This document shows positions 1 through 8,349 of a DNA stretch of 64,000 nt, piece after piece. The position numbers and the translations under genes were made by a program. The stretch is from Entomortierella parvispora. Taxonomy: Eukaryota > Mortierellomycota > Mortierellomycetes > Mortierellales > Mortierellaceae. Position 1 is the stretch's first letter. Every line of letters starts with the position of its first letter. The notes under the pieces are model-generated. The model saw only the letters and a list, made by a program, of their open reading frames with translations, was not told the DNA's origin and made no database searches. Location of the stretch: the NCBI GenBank assembly GCA_963573315.1, contig OY752148.1, positions 673,263 to 737,262 of the forward strand, written 5' to 3'.

Positions 1-274
1 CAGGTACTAATCATAAGCCGGACCTATGAGTAGGGTCCGGGATGGCAACATAGATGAAGGAGAATGAGATGGAGGTCCTGATAGGTGTGCGGCTGAGAGA
101 TACGTACTAAGGGTAGCTATAGCCCTAGGTCCAGAACCTGGACTCCAGGGGTACTTGTCGGAGATCAGATGACAAGCCAATGAGTGCGGATACAGATCCT
201 AGGTTCGCGATCCTAGACCAGAGGTACAAGAGACGCGTACTTCGTACGATCTGAGTCTGCGACGTTTCGTGACA
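1..274 (-). repeat. A0 3' LTR, partial
   Basis: Reverse complement of most of the LTR seen complete at 1054-1505 and 32471-32922. The inner end is ...TGACA at 274, the complement of the LTR start TGTCACG. A purine-rich tract (PPT, plus-strand primer) lies just inside it on the minus strand. The outer part lies before base 1. Confidence 0.85.
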
Positions 275-283
275 ATCCTCCCC

Positions 284-923
284 CTAGGAGCGAGCTCCGC
301 GAGTGACTGGGGGTGGACCTGGCTTGAGCGGGAAGCGAGAGTGAAAACGGGCGACATGCTCTGGTGAATTCTCAGCGTTGGCTGCAGGCTGCCATTCCGG
401 ATCTTTATAACCCTTGAACTTGATCAAATACCAAAGTTGCTTTCCACGGAATTTAGAGTCCCAGATTTCTTCAACTTCAAACTCCACATTGCCGTCAATC
501 TCGATGGTAGGAGGCGGAGGTGCTACTCGACCGGGTATTGTGTTGGCGCGGTAGGGCTCCAGAAGAGAGACATGGAAAACAGGATGGAGACGGGCCATAG
601 TGGTCGGGAGCTGAAGGCGGACCGAGCGAGAGTTGACTACTTCGGTGATCTTGAATGGACCCAGGTTCTTAACATCCAACTTGTTCGAAGGTCGGGTGGT
701 CTTGATATTGTTACGTTTCAACATGACGAGGTCTCCTATAGCGAAGTTCGGCTGAGGGGTAAAGCGCTTGTTGTAGTGGCGCTCTTGGTTCTCTTGTGCC
801 GACTTGATGTGGAACTGCAAGTCGTCTTGGAGACGCTTCAACTCTTGGAGGCGGTCCTTGGCGAAGGGGCTACTGACTGCAACTCGAGGGACCTTCACAC
901 TGAAGCGGGGGTGGTATCCTTGG
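284..923 (-). pseudogene. A0 integrase C-terminal part with chromodomain
   Basis: Codes for the last ~213 residues of a Ty3/gypsy integrase. Visible parts are the basic linker, a GPF-type module (NLGPFKITEVV, then HPVFHVSLLEPY) and a chromodomain (EFEVEEIWDSK, then WYLIKFKGY and the degenerate tail PEWQPA). It ends at its own stop, 9 bp before the PPT/LTR. This shows the normal family A terminus that A2 has lost. The zinc finger and catalytic core are missing because the gene is cut at 923 by F0. It cannot make a functional integrase. Confidence 0.85.
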
Positions 924-1053
924 TGTAATAGGCACAGAGGGGAATGCAAGGGAGAGACCGGGAGAGGGGACAGGGATAAGGACCAGGGACAGGGACAGGG
1001 GAAGAGGTAGAGTTGGGAGAACGAATGATGTTTATTATGTAGGGGGGATGGGG
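924..1053 (-). repeat. F0: partial F-family LTR
   Basis: Reverse complement of the 3' half of the F LTR (compare 4480-4611), starting TGTAATAGG and holding the complement of the AATAAA region. It ends where the A1 LTR begins, so A1 appears inserted into F0, and F0 into A0. Its other end is not in the window, so a solo LTR cannot be told from a full element. Confidence 0.8.
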
Positions 1054-1505
1054 TGTCACGAAACGTCGCAGACTCAGATCGTACGAAGTACGCGTCTCTT
1101 GTACCTCTGGTCTAGGATCGCGAACCTAGGATCTGTATCCGCACTCATTGGCTTGTCCTCTGATCTCCGACGAGTACCCCTGGCGTCCAGGTTCTGGACC
1201 TAGGGCTATAGCTACCCTTAGTACGTATCTCTCAGCCGCACCTATCAGGACCTCCATCTCGTTCTCCTTCATCTATGTTGCCATCCCGGACCCTACTCAT
1301 AGGTCCGGCTTATGATTAGTACCTGCCCGGATATGTATCCTACTCTTTCGTGTCATCTCTGACTCAACGCAGGCCTGGGTCCAGGCCTTCATCACTCTCT
1401 AGTATATAAACCCCCCTGTCCTCTTGCTTTGTTCCTCAGTCTGCAATTCACAATAAACCACACCTTTCCTTCACCTTCTTGTTCCTGCCTTGTCTGACCG
1501 TGACA
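1054..1505 (+). repeat. A1 5' LTR (452 bp)
   Basis: Starts TGTCACG and ends CCGTGACA. The same 452-bp length recurs in inverse orientation at 32471-32922. It contains a TATA box (TATATAAA, 1403-1410) and AATAAA at 1452-1457, compact enough to serve as promoter and poly(A) region. The ends TGTCACG/CGTGACA form a short inverted repeat typical of LTR termini. Confidence 0.92.
1403..1410 (+). promoter_or_regulatory. TATA box of A-family LTR
   Basis: TATATAAA about 95 bp before the LTR end, followed by a C-rich stretch where transcription could start. AATAAA follows at 1452. Inferred Pol II promoter of A1; the same motif is present in the A2 LTR. Confidence 0.55.
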
Positions 1506-1852
1506 TTGCAGACTCAACACATCCTGCCTTCTCGCTTTCCTTCCAGACACACTCCTCCACTCTTGCTGCTTCCATTTTGCAGCAACTCCCTTTTAGTAAT
1601 AGTTCACCTGTCCCAGGGTTACTGTCCGCAATCCACCGTCCGGGGTCATTCGCGTCGATAAAAGTAAACTGGTCGACTTCTTGTTTCTCCACCGTTCTTC
1701 TTCTTGCGCATTTCCTGCTCTCCTTGGCCCGCGAAAACTTGCATTGCTCGCGCACAGGAAATCTTTAAAAAAGCTTATTTTTCCACATTTCTGTTATCAA
1801 AATCCGCTGAAAACGACCCTCGTCCACTTGTTCCCTCTCCGTTTTCGCTACC
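1506..1852 (+). other. A1 leader (5' UTR)
   Basis: Noncoding stretch between LTR and gag. The primer-binding site should be the first bases after the LTR (TTGCAGACTC...). These do not match a TGGT-type tRNA 3' end, so the primer is unknown; self-priming as in Tf1 is one possibility. I see no gene here; small open frames are chance. Confidence 0.6.
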
Positions 1853-2980
1853 ATGGACCACAACCAACACGACCAGCAGGGTATCTACACCCTGCACCAC
1901 ATCGCCGAGCAAGCTGAGAACTCAGACGTTAATCCCCAAGTTGTCCTCCAGCATCTGCAAGCTACCATGCAACAGGTAGAAGTTCTGCAACAGCAGATGA
2001 CTGCCATGGCCGAGGCCACATCGAGCACTTCGTCCGCCTCTGTTGTCCAAGAGGCTATCCAGACCCTCGCCGAGAACCAAACCCGCCAACAAGAATATCA
2101 ACTCCAAGTCCAAGAGATCCTTGCCCAATTGGCTCAGCGTGGTCTCAACGTTCCAGTCCCGAACGCCCTCACGACCAAGTTCAAGGGTGATCCCAATGGC
2201 ATGTCGCTGAACCAGTTCATGTCGCAACTCAACACCGTGTTCTCGAGACATCCCAGATCTTTCAGAACTGACGTCGACAAGATTAATCTGGCCTTACAGT
2301 CAATGGAAGGCCTTCCCGCAGAGTTCTTTGCCCCGTACGTCATCGGCCGCGCCCAAGATACCGAAGGTTACTTGTCTGACTGGGAACTCTTTGCCGACCT
2401 CCTCAACGACCTCTATGGTAACCACCTTCACGCCGATGATATCAACAATCGACTCATCCGTCTCCGCCAGAACGGCACAGTCTCGGAGTACATCGCCAAG
2501 TTCCAACCTCTAGCTTCTCAGTCCGGTTGGAACGAGGTTGCTCTTCTTGCCCGTTTCAAGGATGGTCTGTCATCCGATGTCAAATCCCTGTTGACAGCTC
2601 AGATGCACAACCTCAAGACCCTCCGTGACGCCCAGGCTGCTGCCTCCACTGCGTACCAAAACCATGTCTCGCGTGCGCGCGATTAGCGTTTTGGCACTCG
2701 AGCTCACCACTCGAACAACTCTTGGTCCCGAAGATCCACTACCCCAGCCGCGACCTCCTCTGCCGCTGCCTCCTCCTCAACTGATATGGATCTTGATACT
2801 GTGCGTGTCAAGCACATCACCGCTGAAGAGAAACAACGTCGTCGCGACAACAAGCTCTGTCTTTACTGTGGTGGAAAGAATCACTTTGCTGGTGATTGTC
2901 CTGTCAAGAAAGCCCGCCTTGCAGCTGTTTCCGTCGAAGGTGTGTCTTTCGAATTTGATTCGGAAAACGAGTCGGCCTAG
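1853..2980 (+). pseudogene. A1 Gag (capsid and zinc knuckle), with in-frame stop
   Basis: Gag polyprotein that forms the virus-like particle. The frame opens at ATG 1853. A Gln-rich coiled region comes first (residues ~1-95), then a Ty3/gypsy capsid domain (~100-265, with KFKGDPNGMSLNQFMSQL and the YLSDWELFADLLNDLYG segment). A TAG follows at 2684-2686. The same frame continues past that stop through a Ser/Thr-rich linker to a CCHC zinc knuckle (CLYCGGKNHFAGDC, ~2848-2890) and ends at TAG 2978-2980. A2 has the TAG at the same place, so it is either a shared old mutation or a recoding site. Pol follows in the -1 frame. Confidence 0.8.
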
Positions 2981-4374
2981 ATCCTACCGAGGATTGGATC
3001 TTAGGCCACGTCCTCGCTACGCCTACCCCTCCGGGCCAGCCCGCACTTCCTCGTTACTGTCTCCTCATTCCTATTACCGTTCACCTTCCTGACCGACCCC
3101 CTGTCAAGACCAATGCTCTCCTCGATTCGGGCGCACAAAAATCCTTTGTTGACGCCGCATTTATCAAAAAATTATCTCTACCAACCTCGGAACTCAATCA
3201 CCCTGTCCGTTTACATATGGCGGATGACTCCCCAAGCACCTCGGGCCCCGTCACCAAGACCTGTCCTTTGAGCTTCACTATCTCAGACTCCCATCATGAG
3301 ACCCTCAATTGCCACGTCACCTCTCTTCAGACCCATGCTGTTATCCTTGGAATTGACTGGTTACACATCCACAACCCTCATATCCATTGGAAAAAGCACT
3401 TAGTTTCTTTTCGTGATGAACACTGCAATAAACGTTGCCTTTCTCATTACTCTCCTGATTTATCTATTGAAAATCTTGATCTTGATCTTGACTCTATTAA
3501 TGTAGAGTCTTCTGACCTTTCTGTTGATGACTTGTACTCGTTACAACTCGTTTCTTTGTTCTGCCGCGATCTTGAAGCGATCCGCGAGCACTCTGACCCC
3601 TCTCTGTCCTTGAATTCTGTTGATGAAAAACCTGTCCCTGTCCTGCCTCCGGAGTACGCTGACTTTGCTGCTCTCTTCCAAGACCGCGCGATTGGCACTC
3701 TGCCGCCTCATCGCTCTTTTGACCACTCCATCGTTCTTGAGCCGGATGCCACCGCTCCCTTTGGTCCTCTGTATAACTTATCTGAAAAGGAGCTTGAAGC
3801 TCTTCGAGAATTCCTTGATGATAATCTGAAAAAGGGTTTTATCCGCCACTCTGAATCCCCTGCCGGGGCTCCTGTCCTCTTTGTACCCAAGAAAAACAAA
3901 GAACTCCGTATGTGTGTCGACTATCGCGCGCTGAACAAGTTGACCATCAAGAACCGCTGCCCTTTACCGCTCATTGCAGAAACCTTGGAACGCCTCCGCT
4001 CCGCCAAGATTTTTACGAAATTGGACCTGAAGGGTGCATATAATTTAATTCGTATCGCCGAAGGAGACGAGTGGAAGACGGCGTTTAGGACACGTTATGG
4101 TCATTTCGAGTTTTTGGTCATGCCCTTTGGTCTTTCCAACGCACCCGCTACGTTCCAAGCTTTTCTCAAGGACGTCCTCCGTGAGTGCTTGGACACGGTC
4201 GTGGTCATCTATTTGGATGACATCCTAATCTACTCTCAAGACAAGGCAACTCACACCGCCGATGTACGCCGTGTCCTGCAACTCTTGTCCGATGCCCAAC
4301 TTCAAGTTAACCTCGAGAAGTGCGAATTCGGCGTCGAATAAGTCGAATTCTTAGGTTACATCATCTCACCCGAT
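2959..4374 (+). pseudogene. A1 Pol fragment: protease and reverse transcriptase
   Basis: The pol frame is -1 relative to gag and opens at about 2959, overlapping the gag end by ~20 nt, as expected for -1 frameshift expression. Retropepsin has LLDSGA at ~3118-3135 (catalytic Asp). A Ty3-type linker follows. The RT fingers and palm include [33 protein letters not shown] and the YLDD active site (~4210-4221). It is broken by TAA at 4339-4341, where A2 has a Lys codon, and cut at 4374 by F1 before RNase H and integrase. Non-functional. Confidence 0.88.
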
Positions 4375-4611
4375 TGCAACAGAAGATTAGCTACGCTCCA
4401 AAACTACACTCCAAAACTACACTCCAAACAATACCATCATAGCCACCACAGCCACACAGCCACACAGACGTATATATATACCCCTATCCCCCCTACATAA
4501 TAAACATCATTCGTTCTCCCAACTCTACCTCTTCCCCTGTCCCTGTCCCTGGTCCTTATCCCTGTCCCCTCTCCCGGTCTCTCCCTTGCATTCCCCTCTG
4601 TGCCTATTACA
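4375..4611 (+). repeat. F1 5' LTR (237 bp)
   Basis: Starts TGCAACAG and ends CTATTACA. It has a TATATATATA box near 4470, AATAAA near 4499 and a (CCCTGT) rich R/U5. It is 22 bp longer than the 3' LTR because an ACTCCAAAACT-like unit is repeated near its start. Confidence 0.9.
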
Positions 4612-4686
4612 TGGTAGCAAAGGTCCCTTCGATTCACTGCCTCACCGTTCCCACCCTACGAATTCCCTCCCTTTTCCCTAACCACT
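4612..4686 (+). promoter_or_regulatory. F1 leader with primer-binding site TGGTAGCAAAGG
   Basis: Directly after the LTR lies TGGTAGCAAAGG. Its first seven bases are the complement of a ...GCUACCA tRNA 3' end, as in initiator-tRNA-Met-primed Ty elements. The same PBS (TGGTAGCAAAGGCC) follows the H LTR, tying F and H together. Gag starts at 4687. Confidence 0.7.
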
Positions 4687-4958
4687 ATGTCTGCTGCGTT
4701 ACGTGCCCTTGTCGCTACTCTTGCTCCTGAACAACGCGGAGCATTCGAGCACGCCCTTGCCGCAATCCCTGCCATCACTGAACGAGAAATCCAAGCCGAC
4801 CAGCGCGATCTTGCCCGCACACTGAACAAAATCCTTAAGCCCCAAAACCCCTCACCGTATTCTGGTGCGATTGATGCCGATGCTTGCCAAAACTTTATTG
4901 ACAACCAGGAGGAATACTACACCGTTGTCAGACTTGCCGACGCTGAATGGGTCCAATA
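4687..4958 (+). CDS. F1 Gag, first part (interrupted by D1)
   Basis: Start of the F Gag polyprotein, ATG at 4687. The first 90 residues are Ala-rich and helical, leading into the capsid domain (NFIDNQEEYYTV). The frame runs into the D1 LTR at 4959. It resumes at 10984 after the duplicated CAATA, in phase (272 nt then 724 nt, 996 in all), giving a 331-residue Gag when D1 is taken away. The insertion itself is the only lesion seen in gag. Confidence 0.85.
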
Positions 4959-5121
4959 TAAAAAGTATACGGCACACAGAGTCGGTAAGAATGAGAGAGG
5001 GATCTCTTGATTTATTGTAACGATCAGGTATATGTACCTGATCGGGCCTCTGTGACTGCCTTGCCGCCAGCAGCCTTATTTGGTTCCAAAATCTTTGCCT
5101 TTGCCACCAAATTATGCGACA
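4959..5121 (-). repeat. D1 3' LTR (163 bp)
   Basis: In element orientation it starts TGTCGCATAA and ends ATACTTTTTA, so the 3' terminus is not the usual CA. A palindrome GATCAGGTA-N4-TACCTGATC (5022-5043) sits next to the complement of AATAAA. It appears identical to 10816-10978. Confidence 0.92.
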
Positions 5122-5304
5122 TGACTTCCCCTCCCATGGAGAGTGTAGCGAGATCTGGCGCTGCTGGCAGCGTAGAGGGTAAAAAATAAAACCTCTTTGC
5201 TAACTCTAAGATATTTTGAGGGAAAAATATGAAAACCTCATGTGATATTGTTGAAGGGGAGGCTATGTGGGATCGAACCCTTCTTGGCATTTGTTGCCGT
5301 GATT

Positions 5305-8300
5305 TCAGCCCCTTGGTAAATATCTCTTTTGTCTTTGCTGCGATGGATTCTTCTTTTCTTTAACAAGTTTCCAGTAGTCTCGAACGCATTGTTTTTCGAT
5401 GAAGTTTTCTTCAGGTTCCCATGTGTAATCCTCTTCTGAGTAGCCTACCCATTTTGCTTTGTATTCCCACTCCCCCCCTCGGGAAGGATGTGGTCGGTGG
5501 TCAAGAATGTATTCGATTTCAAAAATTGGCAGAGTCGCCAGGTCTTCTAATACCAGTTTGAGCTGAGAAGGAGCATAGTTGCGGCTAAGAAGTTCGCCAG
5601 TACCATCACGAAGTTCGTATGAACCACCGGATGTGCGGCGCACTACAGTGTATGGCCCTTCGTAGCGAGGCGTAAGCTTGTTGCCGAGAATTGGATCAAG
5701 CGTCATTACTTTGGCGCCGTCTGGGAAATCATTCTGCAAGACGGTCGCATTGAATCTCGCAATCATTCTCCTTTGTGTCTCTTGTGATTTTTTGTCAATG
5801 GCAGGGAACACAACTTCTGTCATATATTGGAGTCTTTCGCAGAGGTCTGCGTGAGTCATAGTAGTTTTTGTAGATTTGGAGTAATTTTGGAAGCCGTTGG
5901 CCTTCCGAGCAAAGAAGAGAGAAAACGGGGATGAATTATGGAGGGCGACGATCCTTGAGTTCATTGCAAGCTGTGCCATAGGGACATGAAGGTCCCAGGA
6001 GTCTTGTTTTTGTTGATGCTCCTTTTTGATGATGTCGACTGCAATTTTGACGTGTCGTTCTGCGACGCCATTACCTCGAGGGTGGTATGGTGTAAGAAGC
6101 CTGTGATCGACACCGAACTGAGTAGTCATTGTGTGCATAAGTTTGTTCACAAATTCTCTGCCGTTGTCGGATTGTAAAACGCGAGGAAAACCAATAGTAC
6201 AGAATATGTCAAAGAGGGCGCGTGCCACTGTATTGGCCTGTTTGTCAGGTATGGCCTTGAGAAATACGAAGCGGGTGCAAACATCCACTAGGATGAGGAG
6301 GAAGACATTGCCTGTTGTAGATAACGGGAATGGTCCAGCCAAGTCCATTGCCATATGATCTCCAGGCAAGTTTGCGTGGATAGCTTTCAGTGGATGGTAG
6401 CCCTTGAGACTAATGTTGTATTTTTGGCAATCCGGGCATTTCTTAACCCAAGCTAGGCAGTCATCCGTGAGACGGGGCCATGTGCATTGCTCAGCATGGA
6501 TGGAGCGTACCATCGCATTTGCTCCTAGATGTCCTAGAGCATGAGTCTTGTGGAGGATTTCGTCCTTTATTTTGTTTTCGTGTACCGTGCGCATTATGGT
6601 GTCGCTGTTTTGCATGATGTGCATGTAGGCATTGACAATATACGCTTGGTTGGAATCGTAGCGCGTTTGCATTGATGCTGGGAATAGTCTGGACAAGTGG
6701 TCAGGTAGGATATTCATGACTCCAGGTCGATATTCTACGGCGAAGTCGTAGCTCAAAATAGTCTCATGCCATCCTGTAAGCATGGAATTCAGATCCTTTT
6801 GGGTATGAATGTATATAAGAGCGCGGTGGTCAGTATAGAGTGTAAAATGTCTGCCCCACAAGTAATAATGAAACTTTGTAAGTGCGAAAACGATACCCAG
6901 TAATTCTTTTTGGGTTGCTGAGTAGCGACGTTCTCGGTCCTGTAGTGATCGTGCCATGAACGATATATACCTGTTCTGCCATTTCTTCTTGGATTCGTTA
7001 TATACTCGTTGGTATAGCACCGCTGCGACGCCCACGTTGGATGCATCAGTGGCAACGTAGAACATCAGTGAAAAATCCGGGAAGTGCAGGATGGGAGCCA
7101 TGCTCAGTAATTTTTTAAAAGCATTGAAGGCGTCCAGTTCATCCTGATTGAGCTTGAAAGGTTTTGTCTCGTGCCTTAATTTGTCTAATGGTGCCGCTAG
7201 TGTACTGAACAGCGGAATAAACTCCCGGAAGAAATTGAAGGTGCCCATGTATGATTGTACTTGAGTGCCCGTCGTTGGGGGTACCCATTGCTCGATATTG
7301 GCAAGCTTGGTGGGGTCGACACGCTTACCAGCTAAGTCCACCACGAAGCCCAAGAGGACAATTTGTGTGGCATAGAAATGCGACTTATCCGGGTTGATAA
7401 TTAGGTTAGCTTTTGTAAGCCGCTCAATTACGCATTTGACATGTTCTGCATGCTCCTCTCTGGTCTTAGAGAAAATGACGATGTCGTCGATAAAAACCAA
7501 CACGAAAGGCAAGTCGCCCAGGATGCGCGTCATTCCACGTTGGAAAATACTGGAGAGAGGTTTTAGTCCGAACGGGGCTCGCCGGAACATATACTGAATT
7601 CCACGGTGCATAAAGGCCGTCAGTGGTTGGTGGCCTGCTTCAATAGGTAGGCGATGATAAGCTTGCGTAAGATCAATTGTGGAATATATTGCATGCCCTC
7701 CAATTTGTTGCAGGATATCCAATATCAATGGTACAGGGTGATTGTCATCCTTGAGTAGCTTGTTCAAGGGTCGTGGATCGAGACAGACTCGCCATTTCGT
7801 TTTATTGCCTAGTAGGTCTTTCTTGGCCGCCAGAGTCAACGTATTGTTGTGGCGATTATTGGCCGGCGCATGTGTGATGACTCCATCCTTAAGCCATTTG
7901 TCAACTTGCTCATCGAAGATATGTTGCTGCTGTTCGGCGAATTTTCTTGGCCGGCGATACACCGTGGTACCTTCTGGAACGTCTAGGAAGACATGCATTT
8001 CAGGTAGTGTGCAGTGGCTATCCAGAGGAATTTGGGCATTGCCGTGTAACGCTCCCTCAATTTCGTTCATAAATTGTGCCTTACACTTTTTGAATTTGTC
8101 CGTAAGTTCTTCAGCTGGAGTTTCTAGAGGTAGCGTCGATGGCTTCTCGTCCGGTATCGGAGGTGGGAGGGTATGTGCGTGTGCACGACCATCTGCTATG
8201 CCTCCAATGGTGAACCCGAGTTTGTTGAATAAATCCATTCCGATGACGAAAGGATACTGCAAGTCAAAGACTTCGAATGAAGTGAGCAAGAAGTGTTCGT

Positions 8301-8349
8301 TACACTCTATCTCTATCTGTTCCGTTGTTCCTGTACGGGCCACATGCAT
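5305..8349 (-). CDS. D1 Pol: RT, RNase H, integrase, chromodomain
   Basis: A 1014-residue frame holding the end of the protease (FVIGMDLFNKLGFTIGG) and the RT (~120-330; VCLDPRPLNKLL, TIDLTQAYHRL, active site FIDD instead of YVDD/YLDD). RNase H is at ~400-560 (VATDASNVGVAAVLYQ, YTDHRALIYI) and the integrase HHCC finger at ~600-650 (HLGANAM.., CPDCQKY). The DDE core is at ~665-800 (MAMDLAGPFP, LQSDNGREF, GNGVAERHVKIA). A C-terminal chromodomain (~940-1005; FEIEYILDHR, YKAKWVGYSEEDYTWEPEENF) is complete. It closely resembles element B. Its first codons fall downstream of the 23-bp deletion, so it is normally the 3' part of one gag-pol frame. Confidence 0.9.
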   Translation of the reverse strand: MHVARTGTTEQIEIECNEHFLLTSFEVFDLQYPFVIGMDLFNKLGFTIGGIADGRAHAHTLPPPIPDEKPSTLPLETPAEELTDKFKKCKAQFMNEIEGALHGNAQIPLDSHCTLPEMHVFLDVPEGTTVYRRPRKFAEQQQHIFDEQVDKWLKDGVITHAPANNRHNNTLTLAAKKDLLGNKTKWRVCLDPRPLNKLLKDDNHPVPLILDILQQIGGHAIYSTIDLTQAYHRLPIEAGHQPLTAFMHRGIQYMFRRAPFGLKPLSSIFQRGMTRILGDLPFVLVFIDDIVIFSKTREEHAEHVKCVIERLTKANLIINPDKSHFYATQIVLLGFVVDLAGKRVDPTKLANIEQWVPPTTGTQVQSYMGTFNFFREFIPLFSTLAAPLDKLRHETKPFKLNQDELDAFNAFKKLLSMAPILHFPDFSLMFYVATDASNVGVAAVLYQRVYNESKKKWQNRYISFMARSLQDRERRYSATQKELLGIVFALTKFHYYLWGRHFTLYTDHRALIYIHTQKDLNSMLTGWHETILSYDFAVEYRPGVMNILPDHLSRLFPASMQTRYDSNQAYIVNAYMHIMQNSDTIMRTVHENKIKDEILHKTHALGHLGANAMVRSIHAEQCTWPRLTDDCLAWVKKCPDCQKYNISLKGYHPLKAIHANLPGDHMAMDLAGPFPLSTTGNVFLLILVDVCTRFVFLKAIPDKQANTVARALFDIFCTIGFPRVLQSDNGREFVNKLMHTMTTQFGVDHRLLTPYHPRGNGVAERHVKIAVDIIKKEHQQKQDSWDLHVPMAQLAMNSRIVALHNSSPFSLFFARKANGFQNYSKSTKTTMTHADLCERLQYMTEVVFPAIDKKSQETQRRMIARFNATVLQNDFPDGAKVMTLDPILGNKLTPRYEGPYTVVRRTSGGSYELRDGTGELLSRNYAPSQLKLVLEDLATLPIFEIEYILDHRPHPSRGGEWEYKAKWVGYSEEDYTWEPEENFIEKQCVRDYWKLVKEKKNPSQQRQKRYLPRG

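Larger units (their letters stand above)
1..923 (-). mobile_element. A0: fragment of Ty3/gypsy chromovirus family A
   Basis: Minus-oriented 3' part of a family A element. It consists of LTR sequence (1-274, running off the window edge) and the end of the integrase gene. It matches A2 at 32650-33600 with scattered substitutions and a 2-bp indel in the LTR. It stops at 923, where the intact A2 sequence continues with integrase codons but here an F-family LTR begins (TGTAATAGG). I read that as interruption by F0. The remainder of A0 is not in the window. Confidence 0.85.
1054..4374 (+). mobile_element. A1: 5' half of a family A Ty3/gypsy element
   Basis: Plus-oriented element with 5' LTR, leader, gag and pol up to the reverse transcriptase. 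It is cut at 4374 by the F1 LTR (TGCAACAG). The rest of A1 is not found beyond F1. A nonsense mutation in RT and an in-frame stop in gag mark it as non-autonomous. The A family is a chromovirus, judged from the integrase of A0 and A2. Confidence 0.9.

Noticed and set aside
2959-2980. GGAAAAC at the A gag-pol overlap as a slippery heptamer
   Set aside because: The first three bases are not identical, so it does not fit X XXY YYZ. The -1 overlap itself is real, but the site is unresolved.
5007-5189. Small frames across D LTR boundaries (also 60577-60924 across the C4/D2 joint)
   Set aside because: They span insertion junctions and so cannot be old genes.
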